The notes under the pieces are model-generated. The model did not search any database. It was not told the DNA's origin and worked only from the letters and a program-made list of their open reading frames with translations. Of a stretch of DNA of 64,000 nt, positions 26,542-33,832 are shown one piece after another. A program made the translations under genes and the position numbers. Source of the stretch: JANQRZ01 sp965215165 (GTDB lineage: Bacteria > Bacteroidota > Rhodothermia > Rhodothermales > JANQRZ01); NCBI GenBank assembly GCA_965215165.1, contig CBDCCX010000006.1:2294001-2358000 (forward strand). The letters are read 5' to 3'. The first letter of the stretch is position 1. The number at the start of each line of letters is the position of its first letter.

Positions 26542-27102
26542 CTAACCGAGCGTCGGATACGACCCGAGCACCTGCACGGCCTCGTTGAGCGCGGCGAGAT
26601 CGACGAGCGCCGCCACGAGCGGCTCCGCCTCGGCGTCCCCCTCCACATCGACGACGTAGCGGTAGTGCCCCGGCCGGTCGGGGCGCGGGCGCGGGTCCAC
26701 ATTGTGGACGGCGAGGCGGCGGCCGACGAAGGCGGTCAAGCTGCGGAACAGCGCGTTCGGAACATCCGGGTTCGGGGTGAGGACGAGGGTCGTCTTCGTC
26801 ACCGCGCCCGGCTCCGGCTCGGCGTCGGCGTGGGTGAGGAGGAGGAAGCGCGTGGCTCCGGCCTCGCCCTCGGCCCACCGTTCGCTGACGATGCGGACGC
26901 CCTCGATCTCTACGAGCGCGTCGAGCACCGCGCGGTGGCTGCCCTCGGCCGTGTCCTCGACGGCGACCACGCCGCGCTCGGCCTCGCCCGAGGCGACGGC
27001 CTCGACCACGCGTCGGGCACGGGGCAGCGGAAGCAGACGGGCGTCCGGTTCGAACGCGCGAGCGGCGGCTCGGGCGGCGTCTCCCTGAAAGGCGATCGTC
27101 AT
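26542..27102 (-). CDS. shortened prephenate-dehydratase-like protein with ACT domain
   Basis: 186 residues from the ATG at 27102, against about 270-280 for normal prephenate dehydratases. The first lobe is recognisable (MTIAFQGDAARAAAR, then AVASGEAERGVVAVEDTAEGSHRAVLDAL, compared with the usual VVPIENS..G). The chain then jumps from VEIEGVRIVSERW directly to TRFLLL (Thr84, the catalytic TRF motif), so the second catalytic lobe of roughly 80 residues is missing. Residues 103-184 form an ACT domain (KTTLVLTPNPDVPNALFRSL, then HYRYVVDVEGDAE) whose ESRP phenylalanine-binding motif is degenerate (VDPRPRP). It may be a regulatory or decaying remnant rather than an active PheA. The gene follows argS by 13 bases. 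Confidence 0.7.
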   Translation of the reverse strand: MTIAFQGDAARAAARAFEPDARLLPLPRARRVVEAVASGEAERGVVAVEDTAEGSHRAVLDALVEIEGVRIVSERWAEGEAGATRFLLLTHADAEPEPGAVTKTTLVLTPNPDVPNALFRSLTAFVGRRLAVHNVDPRPRPDRPGHYRYVVDVEGDAEAEPLVAALVDLAALNEAVQVLGSYPTLG

Positions 27103-27122
27103 AGTCACATTATAGTCACATT
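27101..27122. repeat. 11-bp tandem duplication at the argS stop
   Basis: ATAGTCACATT occurs twice in direct tandem (27101-27111, 27112-27122). The right copy carries the argS stop codon and the left copy abuts the start of the downstream gene, so the duplication sets the intergenic gap. Confidence 0.85.
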
Positions 27123-28822
27123 TTCTCTGGTGCGTCGATGCCGAGGACGGCGAGGCCGTTCGCCAGCACCGTCCGCGCGGCGCGGGCAAGGGCGAGGCGG
27201 GCGGCGGCGAGCGGCGCTTCCTCGCCGACGATGTGGCAGTCGCGGTAGAACCCGTTGAAGGCCGTCGCCACGTCGCGGAGGTAGGTGGCGAGGCGGTGCG
27301 GCTGGTAGCTCGCGGCGGCATCGGCGATCTGGCCCGGCAGGCGGAGCAGCTCCTTCATCAGCGCCGTCTCGCTCGGGTGCGTGAGCAGGTCCCACCGAGG
27401 CGCGTCCGTGGTCTCGACCGTCTCCTCGGCCTTGCGCTCGATGGAGCGGATGCGGGCGTGGGCGTACTGGAGGTAGAACACTGGGTTCTTCTCGCCGGCC
27501 TCCTTCGCCAAGTCGAGGTCGAAGTTGAGGTGGGTGCCGGGGCTGAGCATCAGGAAGAAGAACCGCACCACGTCCGGCCCGACCTCGTCGATGAGGTCGT
27601 CGAGCGTGACGAAGTTGGCCTTGCGCGTGCTCATCTTGACCGGCTCGCCGGCGCGGACGAGGGTCACGAACTGGTAGACCACCACGTCGATCCGGGACGC
27701 GTCGCCGCCGAGCGCCTCGACGCCGCGCAGCACATCCGGGTAGGTGGCGATGTGGTCGGCCCCGAAGACATCCACGATGAGATCGAACGTGCGGTCGAGC
27801 TTGTCGAGGTGGTAGGCGATGTCGGGCAAACGGTAGGTCGGCTCGCCGGAGGACTTGACCAAGACGGTGTCTACTGGCTGCTCGCCCTCCTCGTCGGTGA
27901 CCGTCTTGCCGAGCGCGCCGGTCCTGAACCAGACGGCCCCGTCGCGGTCGTAGGCGAGGTCGCGTTCGCGGAGCCGCTTGACCACGTCCCACACAGCGCC
28001 CGAGTCGTAGAGCGAGCGCTCGTTGAAGTGCTCGTCCATCGCCACGCCGAGGCGGCGCAGCGTCGCCTCGATGTCGGCGAAGATGGCGGCTTGAGCGGCC
28101 TGCTGGAACGGCGTCTCGTCCGTGCCGAGCAGCGCGTCGCCGTGCTCCTCGAAGAGCGCCTGAGCAATGTCGGTGATGTACGCGCCCTGGTAGCCCTCCT
28201 CGGGGAAATCAGCGGGGACGACGGTGCCGTCGCCGAGCGGCCTAGTCGGCGCGCTGGGATCGACGAGCGCCTGGTAGCGGGCGCGGACGCTCTGGCCGAG
28301 GACGCGCATCTGGCGGCCGGCGTCGTTGAAGTAGTACTCGCGCGTGACGCCGTAGCCGGCCCAATCGAGGAGGGTGGCGATCGTGTCGCCCAAGACGGCG
28401 TTGCGGCCGTGCCCGACCGTCAGCGGCCCGGTCGGGTTCGCCGAGACGTACTCGACGATGGCGGTCTGGCCGGTCGCTTCGGTCCGTCCGAAGTCGGCTC
28501 CCTGTGCTAGAATCTCTGCGACGCCGTCGGCGAGGTAAGCGTCGGCGAAGCGGAAGTTGATGAAGCCCGGCCCGGCGATCTCGACGGCCGCGATCTCCCG
28601 CTCGTCGAGGTCGAGGCCCGCCACGAGCGACTCGGCGATCTGCCTCGGCGCGCGCTTGAGCGGGCGGGCGAGCTGGAGTGCAGCGTTCGTGGCGAGGTCG
28701 CCGTGCTCCGGCTGCGCGGGGGTCTGGAACTCGAACGCGAAGCCGGCCGGGTCAAAGTCGGCCGGGAGGTCGGGGAGCGCGGCGAGGGCGGTGCGGAGGT
28801 GCTGGGTGAGCGTGGCTTCCAT
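27116..28822 (-). CDS. argS: arginyl-tRNA synthetase
   Basis: 568 residues from the ATG at 28822 (MEATLTQHLRTAL); ATG codons 3 and 13 codons upstream are possible but give less typical starts. A class I synthetase charging tRNA-Arg. The N-terminal Add-1 domain is followed by the HIGH-type motif (ANPTGPLTVGHGRNAVLGD, near residue 135), the catalytic domain with YYFNDAGRQM, and the KMSK-like loop (VKMSTRKANFVTLDDL, near 390). The C-terminal DALR anticodon-binding domain reaches the end (ASYQPHRLATYLRDVATAFNGFYRDCHI). The gene is divergent from the lipoprotein gene at 28990. Confidence 0.97.
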   Translation of the reverse strand: MEATLTQHLRTALAALPDLPADFDPAGFAFEFQTPAQPEHGDLATNAALQLARPLKRAPRQIAESLVAGLDLDEREIAAVEIAGPGFINFRFADAYLADGVAEILAQGADFGRTEATGQTAIVEYVSANPTGPLTVGHGRNAVLGDTIATLLDWAGYGVTREYYFNDAGRQMRVLGQSVRARYQALVDPSAPTRPLGDGTVVPADFPEEGYQGAYITDIAQALFEEHGDALLGTDETPFQQAAQAAIFADIEATLRRLGVAMDEHFNERSLYDSGAVWDVVKRLRERDLAYDRDGAVWFRTGALGKTVTDEEGEQPVDTVLVKSSGEPTYRLPDIAYHLDKLDRTFDLIVDVFGADHIATYPDVLRGVEALGGDASRIDVVVYQFVTLVRAGEPVKMSTRKANFVTLDDLIDEVGPDVVRFFFLMLSPGTHLNFDLDLAKEAGEKNPVFYLQYAHARIRSIERKAEETVETTDAPRWDLLTHPSETALMKELLRLPGQIADAAASYQPHRLATYLRDVATAFNGFYRDCHIVGEEAPLAAARLALARAARTVLANGLAVLGIDAPEKM

Positions 28823-28957
28823 GCGGGGCATCGGGCAGAGCGAGGGGAGGATGATAGGCACGCACGCAGCAGCCGTTCGCCCCTGGCCCGGTACCCGCCC
28901 GCATGATTCGGTGAATTCGCCGGCTGCGCCCGCCGCGCCCCGGCTAGGCGGGCGGCG

Positions 28958-28965
28958 TACTTTTG
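28958..28965 (+). promoter_or_regulatory. Bacteroidota-type -7 element
   Basis: TACTTTTG matches TAnnTTTG and ends 24 bases before the ATG at 28990. I see no clear TTG at the -33 position, so the promoter is partial evidence only. Confidence 0.4.
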
Positions 28966-28989
28966 CTCCTCCGCCACCGTGCCCGTTCT

Positions 28990-29736
28990 ATGCGCCCTGC
29001 CTGCCTCACCTTGCTCCTCGCCTTCGCAGCCTGCGCCTCGCCCGACGCCACGTCGGACACCGCCCCCCCGCCAGACGCCGCGCCGGAGCTGCGCGTCGTG
29101 ACCGACAGCCTCGTCACCCACGACCCGGCCATCAACTACCGCATCGCAATCGCGTACCCGCAGATCGAGGGCTCAGCCGATCCCGCCGTCGCCCGAATCA
29201 ACCGCGCCATCCGCGACACGCTCGTCGCCTTCACGATGGAGGTCCGCCCCGACCCGGACGGCTTCACGGGCGACCCGGAGCAGGACCGCCTCCACGTCGG
29301 CGAGGCGGAGGGCGGCCCGGCCCGCACCTTTCTCGGCGGCGGCGTCTTCAGCAGCCGGGTCGATGTCTACCTCTACACCGGCGGCGCGCACGGCCTGACC
29401 CTCGCCTTCCCGTTCACCTTCGACCTTACCACGGGGGAGCCGGTTCGCCCCGCAGACGTGTTCCGCCCCAGCGCGGCGGTGACGGACACCCTGGCCGCTC
29501 GCGCGACGGAGCGGCTCGCGGCCCGCCTCCCCGGTGCCCTCTTCGGCGGGGCCGTGCCTGCCGAGCCGGACCTGTTCTCGGTGGTCACGCTCGGGGCCGA
29601 CAGCCTGACCGTATTCTTCGGTCCGTATGCCGTCGCGCCCTACGCCGCCGGCCCGCAGGAGGTGACGTGGGCCTACGCCGATCTAGGCGACGTGCTCACC
29701 CGCTCCGGCCCCGTCGCCGCCCTCGCCGGCCGCTAA
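28990..29736 (+). CDS. DUF3298/RsiV-like lipoprotein
   Basis: 248 residues from the ATG at 28990, chosen because MRPACLTLLLAFAACASP is a lipoprotein signal with Cys15. The body fits the DUF4163-DUF3298 pair: an N-terminal part (HDPAINYRIAIAYPQIEGSADPAVARINRAIRDTLVAF) and the DUF3298 core (VDVYLYTGGAHGLTLAFPFTFDLTTGEPVRPADVF, then FFGPYAVAPYAAGPQEVTWAYADL). These domains occur in RsiV-type anti-sigma factors and in free lipoproteins of unknown role. No cytoplasmic anti-sigma domain is present, so this is the periplasmic form, probably outer- or inner-membrane anchored. It is followed by another lipoprotein gene 20 bases downstream. Confidence 0.85.
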   Translation: MRPACLTLLLAFAACASPDATSDTAPPPDAAPELRVVTDSLVTHDPAINYRIAIAYPQIEGSADPAVARINRAIRDTLVAFTMEVRPDPDGFTGDPEQDRLHVGEAEGGPARTFLGGGVFSSRVDVYLYTGGAHGLTLAFPFTFDLTTGEPVRPADVFRPSAAVTDTLAARATERLAARLPGALFGGAVPAEPDLFSVVTLGADSLTVFFGPYAVAPYAAGPQEVTWAYADLGDVLTRSGPVAALAGR

Positions 29737-29756
29737 TCTCTTCCCACCCTGCTCTC

Positions 29757-30191
29757 ATGCGCGTCTCCCTCCTCCTCCTCCTCGCCGCCCTCTTCGCGTT
29801 CGGCTGCGCCTCCTCCAGCGGCAGTGCCGTCGTCGTACCTCCTAGCTCCAGCGACGCCTCCTCCGCTGCACCGGACGGCGACCTGCTGCTCGACGGCGTG
29901 TCGATCCTCGGCGAATGGACGGCGGTCGGCGCGCTCGACGAGCCCGAGGCCGACCGCGATCTGCGGACCGGGCTGCTCGTCAAGAGCCTCGTCCTGCAGC
30001 CGGATGGCGGGGCGACGCTCACCGGCGAGGACCGCCGCGCCGAGACGGGACCGGTGGTCTACGACGGCCGCGTCTCCGGCGACCGGATCGAGTTCGACGG
30101 CCTGCCCGGTGCCGCCCTGATTGCGCTCCGCTCCGACGGCCGCCTCGTCCTGACCGACCCGCGCGGCCGGCGGACTATCTACGAGCGGTAG
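29757..30191 (+). CDS. small lipoprotein of unknown function
   Basis: 144 residues from the ATG at 29757. The signal MRVSLLLLLAALFAFGC gives Cys17 as the lipid site, followed by a Ser-rich linker. The remainder (LLDGVSILGEWTAVGALDEPEADRDL, then SLVLQPDGGATLTGEDRRAETGPVVYDGRVSGDRIEFDGLPG) has the strand pattern of a small lipocalin-like or META-like beta-barrel (GEW..., L.LQPDG...T, ...I.F...), but no family is certain. It is probably co-transcribed with the DUF3298 lipoprotein and ends 8 bases from the convergent rodA stop. Confidence 0.75.
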   Translation: MRVSLLLLLAALFAFGCASSSGSAVVVPPSSSDASSAAPDGDLLLDGVSILGEWTAVGALDEPEADRDLRTGLLVKSLVLQPDGGATLTGEDRRAETGPVVYDGRVSGDRIEFDGLPGAALIALRSDGRLVLTDPRGRRTIYER

Positions 30192-30199
30192 GCGAGCCC

Positions 30200-31471
30200 T
30201 CACACCCGGTAGATCGAGAACTCGTCGCGCCGGGCATAGAGGTTCGTGGCGATGGCGACCAGAACCGTGTTCGCTAGGAGCGCCGAGCCGCCGTAGGACA
30301 CCAGCGGCAGCGGGATCCCGATCACCGGCACCACGCCGATCGTCATCCCGACGTTGATCACGACGTGCGTCAGGAAGATGCCCGCCACACCCGCGGCGAA
30401 GACCTTGATGAACGTGTGCGCCGCCCAGCTCCCGAGCGCCGCCAGCCGAATCAGCAGGTAGCCGAACAGCCCGAGCACCAGCATCGTCCCGAGGAACCCG
30501 AACTCCTCGCCGACGACCGTGAAGATGAAGTCGGTGGACTGCTCCGGGATGAAGGCGAGCTGCGTCTGCGTCCCCTGCATGTAGCCCTTGCCGAGCAGAC
30601 CGCCCGACCCGATGGCCGCCTTCGACTGGATCACGTGGTAGCCGGCCGTGCTGGCGAACGCCTCGGGGTTGGTGAACGCGATGATGCGGCTGACCTGGTG
30701 GGGCCGGAGGATCTTCGTCAGCCCGATCCACGCCGCGATCCCGAAGACGCCGGTGAAGAGAAAGGCCGCCGTGGTCAGCCACCGGTCGCGCGTGGCGGCG
30801 AGGATGGCGGCGGTGAAGAGGAGCGCGAAGATCAGGACGTAGATGGGGAACGCCGCGTCGTTCTGCACGACCGCGAGGTAGCCCGCCAAGGCCGGGGCCA
30901 CCATCAGCGCCATCAGCGAGAGCGGGACGCCCCCCCAGAAGAGCACGAACGGGATCATGGCGAGGTAGATCAGCGCGGTGCCGGTCTCGTTCTGCCAGAT
31001 GATGATTACGACGGGCAGCAGCACGATCCCGACGGCGACGAGGGCGTAGCGGAGCCGCCCGGTCCGCGCCTGCTTCGAGGCCAGGTACTTCGCCACGGCC
31101 ATCAGGGTGCCGATCTTCGCCAGCTCTGCTGTCTGCAAGCCGAACGGCCCGATGTAGAGCCAGGCCGTCGCCCCGTTGACCTCGCGCCCGAAGAGCTTGG
31201 TCGCCACCAGGAGGGCGATGCCGATGGCGTAGGCCGGGTACGCCGTCCGGTCCCAGACCCGCGCCGGGACCAGCAGGATCGCCGCGAAGGCGACCGCCGA
31301 GATGCCGAACCACATGAACTGCCGGTCGAAGTTGCGCTGCACCGTGTTGAGCAGAAACTCCGAGGCCGGGCCGTGGGTGGCGCTGTAGATCGCCGTCAGG
31401 CCGACCGAGACCAGGCCGGCCCACGCTAGCAGCACGGTCCAGTCGATGTTGCGGTACCAGGTGCGGTTCAT
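30200..31471 (-). CDS. rodA: rod-shape SEDS glycosyltransferase RodA
   Basis: 423 residues from the ATG at 31471 (MNRTWYRNIDWTVLLAWAGLV). SEDS proteins polymerise glycan strands; RodA works with PBP2 in elongation. About ten membrane segments are visible, with the family blocks GREVNGATAWLYIGPFGLQTAELAKI, GSGGLLGKGYMQGTQTQLAFIPEQSTDFIFTVVGEEFGFLG (including the conserved Asp of the STDFIF motif) and the end block GIPLPLVSYGGSALLAN. mrdA lies directly upstream on the same strand (102-base gap), giving the standard mrdA-rodA pair. The gap holds T/G-rich low-complexity sequence. Confidence 0.96.
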   Translation of the reverse strand: MNRTWYRNIDWTVLLAWAGLVSVGLTAIYSATHGPASEFLLNTVQRNFDRQFMWFGISAVAFAAILLVPARVWDRTAYPAYAIGIALLVATKLFGREVNGATAWLYIGPFGLQTAELAKIGTLMAVAKYLASKQARTGRLRYALVAVGIVLLPVVIIIWQNETGTALIYLAMIPFVLFWGGVPLSLMALMVAPALAGYLAVVQNDAAFPIYVLIFALLFTAAILAATRDRWLTTAAFLFTGVFGIAAWIGLTKILRPHQVSRIIAFTNPEAFASTAGYHVIQSKAAIGSGGLLGKGYMQGTQTQLAFIPEQSTDFIFTVVGEEFGFLGTMLVLGLFGYLLIRLAALGSWAAHTFIKVFAAGVAGIFLTHVVINVGMTIGVVPVIGIPLPLVSYGGSALLANTVLVAIATNLYARRDEFSIYRV

Positions 31472-31573
31472 AAAGGGTGGATGTGGTTCGTGGTTCGTTG
31501 TGGGTCGAGCGCTGGCAGCAGCAGAGACGCGAGCGCCCTCCACTAACAACTACCCACTATCTACTAACCAAAG

Positions 31574-33421
31574 TCAATTCGTCTCGATGGGCGCACTCTT
31601 CTGCGCCCGCGTGAAGGCGACCAGCTCGGGCCGCTTGATCTCGCCGGTCAAGGCCTGCTCGATCATCAGGCTCGCGATCGGTGCCGCTGCCGTCGAGCCG
31701 TAGCCGGCATTCTCGATGATCACGCCGACGGCGATCTGGGGGTCGTCGGCCGGGGCGTAGGCGATAAACACTGAGTGGTCCTTGCCCTGCGGGTTCTCGG
31801 ACGTGCCGGTTTTGCCGGCCACCGGGATGCCGTCGATCTGGGCGCGTCGCGCGGTGCCGGCCTCGACGACCAGCTCCATGCCACGCTTGACGATCTCGAA
31901 GTTGCGCTCCGAGATCGGGATCTGCTCGGCGCGGTGGCGCGGCTCGATCCGCTCGCCGGTCTCGGTGTTGACCTCGTAGGCGACCAGGTGCGGCGTGACG
32001 AGCTTGCCCTCGGTGGCGACGGCGGCCGTCATGCGGGCAAGCTGGAGCGGGGTCGTGCCCATGTTGCCCTGCCCGATGCCGAGGTTGACCGTGTAGCCCG
32101 GCCCCCAGCCGTGCGGAAAGATGCGGTCGTAGTACGACGAGTCCGGGATCAGGCCGGGGCTCTGGTCGGGAAAGTCGAGCGGGGCCAGGATCCCGAAGCC
32201 GAACCGGCGCGCCCAGTTGCCCCACGTCGTCAGGTCGAACCGTTTGCCGTTGATGGTGTCGTTCATCAGGCGGAAGAAGAACGTGTTGCAGCTCACCTGG
32301 ATGGCGCGCTTGACCGCGATGTTGCCGTGCGCGCCGCCGTGGCACTTGAAGAGCCGCCCGCCGAGGCGGTAGCCGCCGGGGCAGTAGAGCTGGGTGTCCT
32401 CGGTGATCATGCCCTCCTCCAGCGCGATGGCTGCCATGAACGGCTTCCAGGTCGAGCCCGGCGGCTGGCTGCTCTGGGTGGCGCGGTTGAACAGCGGCTT
32501 GTCCGGGTTACGGTAGATGTAGTCGACAAACTCCTGGTTCAGGCGGCCGGCGAAGCGCGTCGGGTCGTAATCCGGAGCGCTGACCATCGCGATGATGCCG
32601 CCGGTGTTGACGTCGAGGGCGACGGCCCCGCCGCGCATGTTCACCATCAGGCTCTCAGCCAAGGCCTGCACCTTGGCATCCATCGTGAGGTGCAGCTCGT
32701 AGCCGCTCTGCGGGTCGATGTCCTCCTGTCCCTCCTCGTAGGGCATCACCTCCATGCCGTGGACGTTGACGAGGACGAAGTCGCGCCCCGGCCGGCCGCG
32801 CAGCACGGTCTCGTACTCCTTCTCGACGCCCGCCTGCCCGACGATGTCGCCGAGCCGGTAGCCCTGCTGGCGCATCTGGTCGAGCTGGCCCTCGGTGATC
32901 TCGCGGACGTAGCCGAGCGCGTGGCTCGCGCGGGCGTCGGTGTGGTAGCCGCGCTTCTGGGCGATCTCGAAGCCGACGCCCGGCAGCCGCCAGCTCTCCT
33001 CCCGGACGCGGGCGAACGCCCGGAACGGAATGTCCTTGAGGAAGAGCGAGGTCTTGTACGACGAGTAGTCGTTGATCTCGGCGTACTTCGCCTCGGCCAG
33101 CGAGTCCGAGACGCCGGCCAACTCCGCCAGCAAGCCGAGCTTCTCGCGCTCGAAGTAGCGCGGCGTCAGCGTGATCGCGTAGATCGGCTCGTTGTCGACC
33201 AGGAGCAGCCCGCCCCGGTCGTAGATCAGGCCGCGCGCCGGGCCGACGACCTTCTGGTCGACCGAGTTGGCGAGCGCCTCGTCGGTGTACTGGTCGCGGT
33301 TGAGGAGCTGCATCTGGACGAGCTGCGCCGTCAGCAGCCCGAGCAGCACGAGGACGACCCCGGAGAAGATCTTCAGCCGGAGGCCACTTCTTTCTTGAAC
33401 GGCCGTGGTATCTGCTTTCAT
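31574..33421 (-). CDS. mrdA: penicillin-binding protein 2 (elongation transpeptidase)
   Basis: 615 residues. A short cytoplasmic tail and a membrane anchor (about 17-39) precede the dimerisation domain (ARGLIYDRGGLLLVDNEPIYAIT, GYVREITEGQLDQM) and a transpeptidase domain. The active-site SxxK is STWK in SQPPGSTWKPFMAA (near residue 323), the SxN is SCN (near 375), and the KTG motif is AGKTGTSENPQG (near 535). PBP2 cross-links new lateral-wall peptidoglycan together with RodA, encoded just downstream. No mreBCD genes are in the window. Confidence 0.97.
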   Translation of the reverse strand: MKADTTAVQERSGLRLKIFSGVVLVLLGLLTAQLVQMQLLNRDQYTDEALANSVDQKVVGPARGLIYDRGGLLLVDNEPIYAITLTPRYFEREKLGLLAELAGVSDSLAEAKYAEINDYSSYKTSLFLKDIPFRAFARVREESWRLPGVGFEIAQKRGYHTDARASHALGYVREITEGQLDQMRQQGYRLGDIVGQAGVEKEYETVLRGRPGRDFVLVNVHGMEVMPYEEGQEDIDPQSGYELHLTMDAKVQALAESLMVNMRGGAVALDVNTGGIIAMVSAPDYDPTRFAGRLNQEFVDYIYRNPDKPLFNRATQSSQPPGSTWKPFMAAIALEEGMITEDTQLYCPGGYRLGGRLFKCHGGAHGNIAVKRAIQVSCNTFFFRLMNDTINGKRFDLTTWGNWARRFGFGILAPLDFPDQSPGLIPDSSYYDRIFPHGWGPGYTVNLGIGQGNMGTTPLQLARMTAAVATEGKLVTPHLVAYEVNTETGERIEPRHRAEQIPISERNFEIVKRGMELVVEAGTARRAQIDGIPVAGKTGTSENPQGKDHSVFIAYAPADDPQIAVGVIIENAGYGSTAAAPIASLMIEQALTGEIKRPELVAFTRAQKSAPIETN

Positions 33422-33832
33422 CAGGTCGGGAGCGAGGAGGGATCAGGGACCGGAAGAACGCAAAAACCGCCCCCCGTATTTCCAAGGCCGAGCTTACACG
33501 CGGCGTGCTGGGTGGGGATTCTCCCGTTACACATCTTTGATACTCTTTCGGGTACGGTCTCTGCCCCCACGCTCGTTCCCTGCCCACGCACCGACTCACC
33601 GCCCGCTCTCCACCGGTCACCGACCGCCCGAGGCCGTCCGGCCGCTTTGGGCCGGGTGGAAAGAACCCCACAGAAGATATTGGGTACATCGCTATCTCTC
33701 GCACGCCGTCCGTCTCCTCCGACCTCAGAGGGCAGTTCCCGGTCTCCTTGTTACTCGCCGCCGCCTTGCGCCCGGCTTTGCCGATCCACCCTCGACCTGT
33801 CGCCCCCAAGCGGCGACGCTGACCCCGGCTCT
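33422..33832. other. divergent intergenic region, no gene seen
   Basis: 411 bases between divergent mrdA and the surface protein gene. One CCGGCC/GGCCGG hairpin lies near 33636-33660. A lone CCTCAG at 33723-33728 has no phased partner. An open frame runs through the region in phase with the downstream gene, but its sequence is low in protein character. Promoters for both genes must lie here; none is clear. Confidence 0.5.

Noticed and set aside
33723..33728. CCTCAG hexamer upstream of the surface protein gene
   Set aside because: No partner at 11 or 22 bases, so it is not counted as an operator of the phased type.
31775..33832. A 686-codon open frame continuing upstream of the surface protein gene, antisense to mrdA
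   Set aside because: It is the shadow of mrdA in a GC-rich genome; a signal peptide at 33833 marks the real start and the upstream sequence has no domain character.
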